Shown here: positions 1 through 4,963 of the stretch, piece by piece
Numbering within the stretch: the stretch's first letter is position 1
Layout: each line of letters starts with the position of its first letter
Source: an uncultured Pseudomonadota bacterium
GTDB taxonomy: Bacteria; Myxococcota_A; Polyangia; HGW-17
NCBI GenBank assembly: GCA_938004375.1
Contig: CALKWH010000150.1
Span: forward strand, 1-5,009
Direction of reading: 5' to 3'
Length of the DNA: 5,009 nucleotides
Program-made: the position numbers and the translations under genes
Notes under the pieces: model-generated
Seen by the model: the letters and a program-made list of their open reading frames with translations, nothing else
What the model was told of the DNA's origin: nothing
Databases searched by the model: none

Positions 1-45
1 GATCGTATTCGGTGACTGGAGTTCAGACGTGTGCTCTTCCGATCT
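1..45 (-). other. Illumina index adapter (non-genomic contig end)
   Basis: This is the reverse complement of the TruSeq-type index adapter. Bases 12-45 are the 34-nt adapter core, ending in GCTCTTCCGATCT. Bases 4-11 (CGTATTCG) are the reverse complement of an 8-base index CGAATACG, and 1-3 come from the adapter stretch after the index. The segment matches the other contig end exactly in inverted orientation. It is library-derived and should be trimmed before any gene calling. Confidence 0.98.
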
Positions 46-67
46 GATTCCACCGGTCGCACTACAG

Positions 68-156
68 GGGGCTAGCTTGTCAGGGAAAATGCCATTTATC
101 CCCGGGCAGCTCCGCTACCCGGGGAGGAAGAAAAAATCCGCAAACAAGCTAGCCCC
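68..156. repeat. 13-bp inverted repeat around intergenic hairpin
   Basis: GGGGCTAGCTTGT at 68-80 is the exact reverse complement of ACAAGCTAGCCCC at 144-156. The arms are 63 bp apart and enclose the first copy of the 25-bp hairpin. The right arm overlaps the first four bases of the second hairpin copy. The layout could be a small palindromic intergenic element or a structured 3' region of the minus-strand lipoprotein gene. No transposase or target-site duplication is visible. Confidence 0.6.
100..124. repeat. 25-bp hairpin repeat, copy 1
   Basis: The arms CCCCGGG (100-106) and CCCGGGG (118-124) pair perfectly over 7 bp. Inside them AGC (108-110) can pair with GCT (114-116) around a TCC loop, leaving one C/A mismatch, so the unit folds into a nearly complete stem. 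An identical unit sits at 153-177. Neither strand shows a U-tract directly after the stem, so a REP-like or mRNA 3'-stabilising element fits better than a classic intrinsic terminator. Confidence 0.75.
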
Positions 157-177
157 GGGCAGCTCCGCTACCCGGGG
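153..177 (-). repeat. 25-bp hairpin repeat, copy 2 (3' of lipoprotein gene)
   Basis: This is an exact second copy of the unit at 100-124, starting 53 bp later. On the minus strand it begins 6 bp past the stop codon of the cysteine-rich lipoprotein gene, where a transcript-end hairpin would be expected. The minus-strand sequence after it reads GCTAGCTTGTTTGCGG and then a T6 run about 15 nt further on. It may therefore help terminate or stabilise the lipoprotein mRNA, although the spacing is not that of a canonical terminator. Confidence 0.65.
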
Positions 178-183
178 AAAACG

Positions 184-1821
184 TCAGAACGCGCTGCAGT
201 CCACGACCTCGACGTCGTACGAGATCGCCGGGTTCGTGCCCGTTACGTTGACGTGGTAGGTGTGGCCGGCCTGGGTCGTCCAGCCCTGGGGGATCATGGA
301 GATCGCGTAGGAGGAGCCGTAATTGGCGAGCAACTGGGTCACCGTGACCGGGCGGGCGGTGCCGCCATCCATGGTGATGGTGACCTGCGCGTTGGCTAGG
401 TTGATCGAGTCGCTCTGCAGCGTCCAGCCGGTCTGGTCGATGGAGGACCACGAGGGGTTCACCGCCTGGGCCGGGAAGATCCCCGGTCCGGGGAAGGCCG
501 TCCAGGCCTTGCCCGCGTTCCCGCTGCCGAACGCCCACATACAGGAATAGGCGTTGGTGGAGCCGAGCCCCGTGGGACCGAACGAATTCGACAGGATCCA
601 GCGGCGGTGTCCCATGGTGGTGGGGTTCCCGGGATCGACCATGTACAGGTCCACGGCCTGCACGCCCGGGGTGGACGCGAGGTTGGACGAGCCCGCCGCG
701 TTCGCCCCGTCGGCGGTGTAGCACTGCCAGGAGGTGGGCGGAAAATGGTTGAGGGTGTTGTTGGCGGTCATCATCAGCGCGCACTGCTGGGCCTTGGCGT
801 CCAGGGCGGGATCGGTGGTCACCGGCGGCAGGTCGACCAGAGAGCGGTAGAGGTTCACCACCCGCAGCGCGTTGCCCCGGCCGGTGGCACCGATGTCGCC
901 GGCGGAGCAGGTGTTCACGCTGCCGGTCCAGGTGCCCTCGGAGAGATTCGTCCGGTCCGTGTTCCAGCGGCCGCAGACGATCTCGGCCTGGGAGTCGCCG
1001 CAGCCGCCCTCGTCGAAGGCGCAGCCGGCGGAGCAGGTCAGCGCGCCGCCCACATAGCCGCGGGACTCACAGGTCTCGCCGCCCAGGGCGGCGCCGTCGC
1101 AGGCCTCGCCCGCCGCGGTCTGGAGGACGCCGTCTCCGCAGCGCCCGGCGGCCTCGCAGGAGGCCAGGTCCAGGGCGCAGCCGGCGGTGCAAGCCAGCGT
1201 GCCGCCGTACCAGCCCAGGGACTCGCAGGACTGGCCGCCCAGGTCGAGCCCGTCGCAGGCCTCCTCCGGGTCCACGGCGCCGTCGCCGCACACACCCGCG
1301 GCCTCGCAGCCGGAGGTGTCGGGGGTGCACCCGGTCGTGCAGGTCAGCGTACCCCCCGCGAAGCCCAGGGAGGTGCAACTCAGGCCGCCCAGGTCGTTTC
1401 CGTCGCAGCCCTCGGCGCCCTGGACCTGTCCGTCGCCGCACACCGCCTGCACCGCGCAGCCGGAGTCTTCGAAACGGCACTGCGTCGTGCACTGCAGGGT
1501 GCCTTCGCCCAGGCCCAGGCTGGCGCAGGAGGCGCCGCCCAGGTCCCCGCCGTCGCACTGCTCGAATGGGGTCTGCAGCACGGCGTCCCCGCAGCGCCCC
1601 ACCGCCACGCAGCCGGCGAGCTCCCAGCCGCACCCGGTGGTGCAGGCCAGCGCGCCGCCGTGGTACCCCAGCGAGACGCAGGTCTGGCCGCGCAGGTCGG
1701 TCCCGTCGCAGCTCTCGGCGCCGGTGGCCTCGCCGTCCTGGCACACGGAGCTCACGCCCTGATCGTCGTCGCAGGCGGCCAGCCAGAACAGGCACAGACA
1801 AGGGAGCAGGAATTTCTTCAT
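184..1821 (-). CDS. Cys-rich repeat lipoprotein with CAP/SCP-like domain
   Basis: This 545-residue protein is probably a surface or periplasmic lipoprotein; its exact role is unknown. Residues 1-16 form a type II signal peptide and LAAC puts the lipidated cysteine at C17, followed by DDD. Residues 27-277 are five tandem modules of about 50 residues, each with six cysteines and a consensus like CGDG...E-CDG-DLGG-SC-SLG-GGTL-C...C...GC. Such modules are common in secreted proteins of myxobacteria and relatives and probably form disulfides. Residues about 311-440 resemble a CAP/SCP domain: NALRVVNLYR, LNHFPP (H359) and GHRRWIL (H405). Residues about 455-542 look beta-rich. By eye, the usual GEN glutamate is alanine (GAN, A373) and the second acidic position may be D391, so an intact CAP metal site is doubtful. 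The start is supported by AGGAAGG (1830-1836) 8 nt upstream. The call of lipoprotein plus repeats is firm; the CAP assignment is likely. Confidence 0.9.
   Translation of the reverse strand: MKKFLLPCLCLFWLAACDDDQGVSSVCQDGEATGAESCDGTDLRGQTCVSLGYHGGALACTTGCGWELAGCVAVGRCGDAVLQTPFEQCDGGDLGGASCASLGLGEGTLQCTTQCRFEDSGCAVQAVCGDGQVQGAEGCDGNDLGGLSCTSLGFAGGTLTCTTGCTPDTSGCEAAGVCGDGAVDPEEACDGLDLGGQSCESLGWYGGTLACTAGCALDLASCEAAGRCGDGVLQTAAGEACDGAALGGETCESRGYVGGALTCSAGCAFDEGGCGDSQAEIVCGRWNTDRTNLSEGTWTGSVNTCSAGDIGATGRGNALRVVNLYRSLVDLPPVTTDPALDAKAQQCALMMTANNTLNHFPPTSWQCYTADGANAAGSSNLASTPGVQAVDLYMVDPGNPTTMGHRRWILSNSFGPTGLGSTNAYSCMWAFGSGNAGKAWTAFPGPGIFPAQAVNPSWSSIDQTGWTLQSDSINLANAQVTITMDGGTARPVTVTQLLANYGSSYAISMIPQGWTTQAGHTYHVNVTGTNPAISYDVEVVDCSAF
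991..1743 (-). repeat. Five tandem ~150-bp coding repeats (six-Cys modules)
   Basis: Five in-frame modules encode residues 27-76, 77-127, 128-177, 178-227 and 228-277, at 1594-1743, 1441-1593, 1291-1440, 1141-1290 and 991-1140. Four are 50 codons and the second is 51. Each keeps six cysteines plus the CDG and L-G-G cores. The modules have diverged in sequence, which indicates old duplication rather than a recent expansion. The GC-rich periodicity also creates long empty reading frames on the opposite strand. Confidence 0.9.
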
Positions 1822-1881
1822 GACAGGAACCTTCCTTTCGTGGGCGAACTATAGCATAACTCCCGCGAGGAGGAACGTCCC
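1822..1881. promoter_or_regulatory. Divergent promoter region, lipoprotein / PAS gene
   Basis: These 60 bp separate two divergent start codons and must contain at least the minus-strand initiation signals. On the minus strand, TATAGT (1853-1848) matches the -10 consensus at 5 of 6 positions and sits just upstream of the AGGAAGG ribosome site (1836-1830), but no good -35 is visible. On the plus strand, CATAAC (1855-1860) is a weaker -10 candidate. GAGGAGGA at 1867-1874 is a strong ribosome site for the PAS gene, 7 nt before its ATG. Confidence 0.4.
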
Positions 1882-2229
1882 ATGATGCCCGACTGGATCC
1901 AGGAATTCGACGGTGCCGTCACGGTTTGCGACCCCGACGGCGTCATTCTCTACATGAACGACCGCGCCGCGCGCACCTTCGAGCGCTGGGGTGGCCGGGA
2001 GCTCGTGGGGCGCAGCCTGATCGACTGCCATCCCGAGCCCGCCCGAAGTCGGCTGCTCCATCTGATGGCGCACCGGGAGAAGAACGCCTACACCATCGAG
2101 AAGGCGGGGGTGCGCAAGCTCATCTTTCAGACTCCCTGGTACGAGGGCGGCCGGTACAGCGGATTCGTGGAGCTCAGCCTGGAGCTCCCCGCGGACTTGC
2201 CGCACCACGTCCGCATGCCCCCCGCGTGA
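1882..2229 (+). CDS. Stand-alone single PAS-domain protein
   Basis: This small 115-residue cytoplasmic protein consists of essentially one PAS sensor domain. Residues 12-33 read AVTVCDPDGVILYMNDRAARTF, the typical PAS beta1-beta2-helix pattern (D-x-D-G-x-I-x-Y-x-N). LVGRSLIDCHPE follows at 41-52, as in many PAS helices, and GFVELSLEL at 94-102 is the closing beta strand. There is no kinase, GGDEF, HTH or other output domain, and the C-terminal tail is only a dozen residues. It may bind a ligand or act by protein contact; the ligand cannot be read from the sequence, although C16, C49 and H50 could matter. GAGGAGGA ends 7 nt before this ATG. A second ATG follows immediately, so the start could shift by one codon. 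It is divergent from the lipoprotein gene and separated from dksA by a promoter. Confidence 0.8.
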   Translation: MMPDWIQEFDGAVTVCDPDGVILYMNDRAARTFERWGGRELVGRSLIDCHPEPARSRLLHLMAHREKNAYTIEKAGVRKLIFQTPWYEGGRYSGFVELSLELPADLPHHVRMPPA

Positions 2230-2249
2230 CCCCTGAGCAATCTTCCCAC

Positions 2250-2280
2250 TTGACAAGCGGGGGTCCTTTCGGGACACTAT
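2250..2280 (+). promoter_or_regulatory. Candidate sigma-70 promoter upstream of dksA
   Basis: A perfect -35 TTGACA lies at 2250-2255. The best nearby -10 is CACTAT at 2275-2280, which gives a long 19-bp spacer and matches 3 of 6 positions, including the important second A and last T. The spacer contains a small hairpin, GTCC (2263-2266) with GGAC (2272-2275). It points at the DksA-family gene, leaving a leader of roughly 45 nt. The -35 is convincing; the -10 is not certain. Confidence 0.5.
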
Positions 2281-2318
2281 GTTTTCTGTTTGTTTCCTGT
2301 GCCCGACCGGGCCATGGA

Positions 2319-2324
2319 AAGGAG
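2319..2324 (+). promoter_or_regulatory. Ribosome binding site fixing the dksA start
   Basis: AAGGAG ends 7 nt before the ATG at 2332. The in-frame ATG at 2290 has no comparable site and would add 14 residues (MFPVPDRAMERRPA) unlike any DksA N-terminus. It would also place this purine-rich site inside the coding sequence. The start at 2332 is therefore preferred. Confidence 0.85.
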
Positions 2325-2331
2325 ACCAGCG

Positions 2332-2706
2332 ATGCCCCTTTCTCCCAAGGACCTCGAAGAAATCCGCGCCGATCTCATCCACCGTCGTCAGAAGTTGCTC
2401 GACGCAGCCAAGAACCAGTTGTCCTCGGATCTCGGCCTGGATCGGGACGAACTGGCCGACGAGAACGACCTGGCCTCCAGCGAGTATCTGCTGTCCTTCG
2501 AGCTGCGCATCCGCGACCGTGAGAAGTTCCTGCTGCGCAAGATCGAGGACGCCCTCCAGCTCATCGAGGAGGGGACCTACGGCATCTGTGAATCCTGCGG
2601 CGAGGAGATCACGGCCGGGCGCCTCAAGGCCCGCCCCGTGACCACCATGTGTATCCGTTGCAAGGAGGAGCAGGAGCGCAAGGAGAAGGAATACCTGGAC
2701 ATCTGA
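2332..2706 (+). CDS. dksA: DksA/TraR-family zinc-finger transcription factor
   Basis: This 124-residue protein is predicted to bind RNA polymerase through its secondary channel and, with ppGpp in the well-studied members, adjust promoter activity in the stringent response. The N-terminal half (about 5-80) is charged and helical, as expected for the coiled coil. D43-E-N-D46-L-A48 matches the DxxDxA tip motif that DksA needs for activity, which favours a true DksA-type protein over a TraR- or YbiI-like one. The zinc finger is C86-ESC89 and C107-IRC110, with the family signature between them (EEITAGRLKARPVTTMC). It is shorter than the E. coli protein (151 residues), mainly at the N-terminus, as is usual for DksA-like proteins outside gamma-proteobacteria. 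It has its own promoter and a good ribosome site. A paralogue with a different regulon is possible. Confidence 0.92.
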   Translation: MPLSPKDLEEIRADLIHRRQKLLDAAKNQLSSDLGLDRDELADENDLASSEYLLSFELRIRDREKFLLRKIEDALQLIEEGTYGICESCGEEITAGRLKARPVTTMCIRCKEEQERKEKEYLDI

Positions 2707-2776
2707 TGCCCGGTCTCCCGTCGCTCTCCCCTGCGCCGCGCCGCCTGCCGACCGCCTCGCCCTGGGATTCCCCGTC

Positions 2777-3586
2777 ATGAAAAAGAAAGCCGCCACGCAG
2801 ACCCCGTCCAGCTCCGCCCCTCAGACCCCGTCCGCGCAGCGGCCGTCTGCCGCGCCGCCCCTGTACGACGTCGTGGGCTGGTTCTTCCGCTGGTTCCCCG
2901 GCCTCGACTTCCAGAGCGTGTTCGTCGCCGTCGTCGGCAGCGCCTGCCTGATCCTCTACCTGTACCACGGCCGCCCCGAGGACTTCGTGCGTATGTTCCC
3001 GCAGCAGGCCAAAGGGCTGGCGCCGGCCAAACTGGGGCTCTACACGTATCTGTACTCCCACGTGGCGGCCTTCGTCGTGCTCATGATCGTGCCCCTGGTC
3101 CTCTCGCGGGTCGTGCTGCGGCTTGGGCCCGGGGATCTGGGGGTCCGCGTGCAGGGTGCCGGCCGCGAGTTCCGCATCGTCCTTCTCCTGTTCCTGGCCT
3201 TCGTCCCGGTGGTCATCCTCATGGCCCAGACGGCCGGCTTCCAGGCGAAGTACCCCAAGCTGCCCCTGATCAAGAACAACCTCGATTATTTCCTGCTCTA
3301 CCAGGCGGCCTACCTCATCAAGTGGCTGGCCTGGGAGTTCTTTTTCCGCGGATTCCTGCTGTTCGGCCTGTACAAACGGTACGGCGAGGGGGCGATCCTG
3401 TTCTCGACGATGCCGTTCGTCGTCGCGCACTGGGGCAAGCCCGAGGCCGAGATCTTCGGCGCCATCGCCGCCGGCTTCATCCTCTGCCGGCTGAGCCTCA
3501 ACGGCCGCTCCATCGTGCCCGGGATGGTCCTGCATTTCCTGGTCGCGGGGAGCATGGACTTCATGAACTGCACGTTCTGGCGCTAG
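2777..3586 (+). CDS. CPBP-family intramembrane metalloprotease homologue
   Basis: This 269-residue inner-membrane protein belongs to the CPBP (CAAX protease and bacteriocin-processing, Abi) family. A Ser/Pro/Ala-rich cytoplasmic tail (1-28) precedes several hydrophobic segments, near 47-64, 93-115, 133-151, 172-186, 203-217, 225-240 and 247-262. The family motifs are in order: motif 1 is W186-E187-FFF-R191-G, motif 2 is F214-VVA-H218 followed by WGKPEAE, and motif 3 is H253 with D261 eight residues later. The usual motif 1 is EExxxR; here the first Glu is Trp and only the second is kept, as I recall for a subfamily reading EFFFRGFLLFGL. Activity and substrate are therefore uncertain. The ATG lacks a strong ribosome site (only GGGA about 10 nt upstream), so the start is less sure than the family. 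It lies 70 bp after dksA and 38 bp before a lipoprotein gene, probably in one transcript with the latter. Confidence 0.87.
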   Translation: MKKKAATQTPSSSAPQTPSAQRPSAAPPLYDVVGWFFRWFPGLDFQSVFVAVVGSACLILYLYHGRPEDFVRMFPQQAKGLAPAKLGLYTYLYSHVAAFVVLMIVPLVLSRVVLRLGPGDLGVRVQGAGREFRIVLLLFLAFVPVVILMAQTAGFQAKYPKLPLIKNNLDYFLLYQAAYLIKWLAWEFFFRGFLLFGLYKRYGEGAILFSTMPFVVAHWGKPEAEIFGAIAAGFILCRLSLNGRSIVPGMVLHFLVAGSMDFMNCTFWR

Positions 3587-3613
3587 GTGCCTCCCGCACC
3601 GGACCCGGACGAG

Positions 3614-3618
3614 AGGAG
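3614..3618 (+). promoter_or_regulatory. Ribosome binding site of the small lipoprotein gene
   Basis: AGGAG, within GAGAGGAGA, ends 6 nt before the ATG at 3625. This picks the lipoprotein start out of a much longer open frame that begins upstream, inside the protease gene. Confidence 0.85.
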
Positions 3619-3624
3619 ATCCAC

Positions 3625-4173
3625 ATGCGCAAACCGTTCGTTTCCTTCCTGACCCTGACCGTCCTGTTGCTGACCCTGGCCGCGTGCGGCCGGGGGGGGG
3701 GCGGTGCGTCCACCCAGACAAAGGGGCAGTATCCGGGGACCGAGGAGGGACTCAGAAAACTGATGGGAGAGATCGTCGCCGACGGCGCCAACGCGGCGAA
3801 ACAGAGCCAGAAGCTACGCCCCACGGCCGAGGACTATGCCGTCGTTTTCGAGGGCGACTTCGCGAAGGAGGCGGAGAAGACCTACGAGGAGCTCTGGAAG
3901 AAGGGCCAACTCGTCCTGAGGACCAAACCCGGGCAGACCGAGATGAAGCTCGTCTCGGTGACCTCGGAGGACCTGAAGACCAAGACCCCGAAGAGCCTCG
4001 AGTTCCCCGGCGGCTGGCTGAAGACGGCGCCCCACCTGAAGCCCGGCCTCACGGTGTACCTGGTGCGGTTCGCCGAGCCGGGCAAGGAGCACGGCCTGCG
4101 CATCGACGGGCTCATTTACGTGAACGGTCGCTGGCGGATCTTCCCGAAGCCCTGGCGGGTCAGGCAGCCCTGA
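3625..4173 (+). CDS. Small lipoprotein of unknown function
   Basis: I do not recognise a family for this 182-residue protein. Residues 1-20 form a type II signal peptide (MRK, then a hydrophobic stretch), and L18-A-A-C21 is the lipobox. A Gly/Ser/Thr-rich linker (22-36) follows, suggesting a membrane-anchored domain in the periplasm or on the surface. Residues 38-62 look helical and amphipathic. The rest alternates charged strands and ends in HGLRIDGLIYVNGRWRIFPK, which has the look of an alpha+beta fold such as NTF2-like or a related small binding domain; this is only an impression. The coding sequence contains an uninterrupted run of ten G at 3692-3701, encoding part of R23-GGG just after the lipidated cysteine. 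It follows the protease gene by 38 bp with a good ribosome site, so the two are likely co-transcribed. No enzyme motif is visible. Confidence 0.85.
   Translation: MRKPFVSFLTLTVLLLTLAACGRGGGGASTQTKGQYPGTEEGLRKLMGEIVADGANAAKQSQKLRPTAEDYAVVFEGDFAKEAEKTYEELWKKGQLVLRTKPGQTEMKLVSVTSEDLKTKTPKSLEFPGGWLKTAPHLKPGLTVYLVRFAEPGKEHGLRIDGLIYVNGRWRIFPKPWRVRQP
3692..3701 (+). repeat. G10 homopolymer in lipoprotein coding sequence
   Basis: Ten consecutive G residues lie 67 bp into the gene, directly after the lipobox cysteine codon. Tracts of this length can slip during replication. Reading in the frame that begins at 3692 reaches a TGA near 3761, so slippage in one direction would end the protein early. The other alternative frame stays open to 4253, past the normal stop. 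Confidence 0.9.
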
Positions 4174-4278
4174 TCGAACCCTCCCGGGCATCCCCCCGCG
4201 GTCGTTCCCCGGTCGCTTTTCGCGAAAGTTTTCACCATTTTCCCCCCCGGTGAAGACCACCCACCATCCGGAGGACTG

Positions 4279-4342
4279 AAAAAGCCGGAAAATTCCTTGT
4301 CAGACATGGGTTTTTCAATTGAGGAAAAAGCCGGTTTTTTTT
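4279..4342 (+). terminator. Candidate terminator after the lipoprotein gene
   Basis: AAAAAGCCGG (4279-4288) can pair with CCGGTTTTTT (4331-4340) over 10 bp with one G-U pair. An inner hairpin, TTTTTC (4311-4316) with GAAAAA (4324-4329), lies in the loop. The 3' side runs into T8 (4335-4342). The A-tract, GC core and T-tract resemble an intrinsic terminator, but the 42-nt outer loop is long. It would end the lipoprotein transcript just before the gcvT promoter, or act as an attenuator if transcription starts further upstream. Confidence 0.4.
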
Positions 4343-4343
4343 C

Positions 4344-4373
4344 TTGACCCAAATTGATCTTTCGTTCAATTCT
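4344..4373 (+). promoter_or_regulatory. gcvT: Candidate gcvT promoter with flanking half-sites
   Basis: TTGACC (4344-4349) followed after 18 bp by AATTCT (4368-4373) is a passable sigma-70 promoter, with 5 of 6 and 3 of 6 matches. The inverted repeat AATTGA (4352-4357) and TCAATT (4366-4371) occupies its spacer and -10. The same word forms the palindrome TCAATTGA at 4315-4322. A repressor or activator site is possible. Transcription would start close to the ribosome site at 4381, giving a very short leader. Confidence 0.35.
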
Positions 4374-4380
4374 CGCAGGC

Positions 4381-4388
4381 AGGAGGTG
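4381..4388 (+). promoter_or_regulatory. gcvT: Strong ribosome binding site of gcvT
   Basis: AGGAGGTG is a full Shine-Dalgarno match whose AGGAGG core ends 5 nt before the ATG at 4392. It fixes the gcvT start and suggests efficient translation. Confidence 0.9.
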
Positions 4389-4391
4389 TTC

Positions 4392-4963
4392 ATGTCAGAG
4401 GCAAAACAAACTCCATACACCGCGATTCACGCGAAGCTGGGCGCCAAGCTCGTCGACTTCGCCGGACACACCATGCCCATGCAATACGAAGGCATCCGCA
4501 AGGAGCACCTGGCCGTGCGGCAGGAGGCGGGGCTCTTCGACGTCGCCCACATGGGGGAGATCCTCTTCCAGGGTCCGGGCGCCCTCGAGACGATCAATTT
4601 CATGGTCAGCAACGACGTGGCCTCGATCCCGGACAACCACGCCATCTACACGCCGATCTGTCATCCCCATGGAGGAATCGTGGACGACTGCATCGTCTAC
4701 AAGCGGTCGGCCACCGATCTCATCGTCGTGGTCAACGCGTCCAACAAAGACAAGGACTTCGCCTGGTTCTCCGAGCACGCCAAGGGCGTCCGGCCCGTGG
4801 ACGTGAGCGATGACGTGGCCCTGCTCGCGCTGCAGGGCCCCAAGGCCGAGCGGATCCTGGCGCTGGCCGCCGGCGCCGATCACCTGGGTTCCATCCCCGG
4901 CTTCGGGCTGGGCTGGATCACCCTGTGCGGAAAGAAGATGATGATCGCCCGCACCGGGTACAC
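4392..4963 (+). CDS. gcvT: Glycine cleavage T-protein (aminomethyltransferase), 3'-truncated
   Basis: GcvT takes the aminomethyl group from lipoyl-GcvH, releases ammonia and passes the one-carbon unit to tetrahydrofolate, giving 5,10-methylene-THF. It acts in the cytoplasm with GcvP, GcvH and Lpd. About 190 genuine residues are present of roughly 365 expected. Recognisable blocks are KLVDFAGHTMPMQYEGI (19-35), HLAVRQEAGLFDVAHMGEI (39-57), NDVASI (74-79), GGIVDDCIVY (94-103) with the catalytic-region Asp98/Asp99, VVNASNKDKD (113-122), LALQGPKAE (145-153) and ARTGYT (186-191). The family continues TGYTGE, but here the reading frame runs from TGYT into adapter and reads DRKSTRLNSSHRIRS without a stop. 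The genomic part ends at about 4963. A strong AGGAGGTG precedes the start. It is probably the first gene of a gcv operon. Other folate-binding T-protein-like families (YgfZ, sarcosine oxidase) are less likely given the close match to GcvT blocks. Confidence 0.95.

Larger units (their letters stand above)
4174..4391 (+). promoter_or_regulatory. AT-richer leader upstream of gcvT
   Basis: This 218-bp gap is visibly richer in A and T from about 4216 onward than the surrounding genes. It holds the terminator-like structure, candidate promoter and TCAATT half-sites listed separately, plus a 10-bp palindrome TTTCGCGAAA at 4218-4227. I looked for a glycine riboswitch, which often precedes gcvT, and did not see its conserved core. 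No RNA gene or short coding region is convincing here. Confidence 0.6.

Noticed and set aside
100..177. CRISPR array from the repeated 25-bp unit
   Set aside because: There are only two copies and a single 28-bp spacer-like gap, the unit is a strong GC-rich hairpin in a structured intergenic region, and no cas gene is present.
29..259. 76-residue plus-strand open frame starting MCSSDL
   Set aside because: Its start lies in the adapter, it crosses both hairpins, and it overlaps the 3' end of the real minus-strand lipoprotein gene.
607..1854. 415-residue plus-strand open frame rich in Gly, Ala, Val and Gln
   Set aside because: It is antisense to the Cys-rich lipoprotein. Its low-complexity composition follows from the GC-rich tandem modules, and it has no domain or ribosome site.
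1849..2796. 315-residue minus-strand open frame over the PAS and dksA genes
   Set aside because: It is a shadow of two well-supported plus-strand genes and the promoter between them, with no recognisable motif.
2624..3721. 365-residue minus-strand open frame over the CPBP gene
   Set aside because: Its charged, His/Gly/Arg-rich composition is typical of a frame antisense to membrane-protein codons; the plus strand carries a clear CPBP protein.
3322..4173. Longer plus-strand frame extending the small lipoprotein upstream
   Set aside because: The extension overlaps the protease gene out of frame, whereas the ATG at 3625 has a ribosome site, signal peptide and lipobox.
4174..4391. Glycine riboswitch upstream of gcvT
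   Set aside because: I could not find the conserved aptamer core or a tandem arrangement. A covariance-model search would settle it, but nothing by eye supports it.
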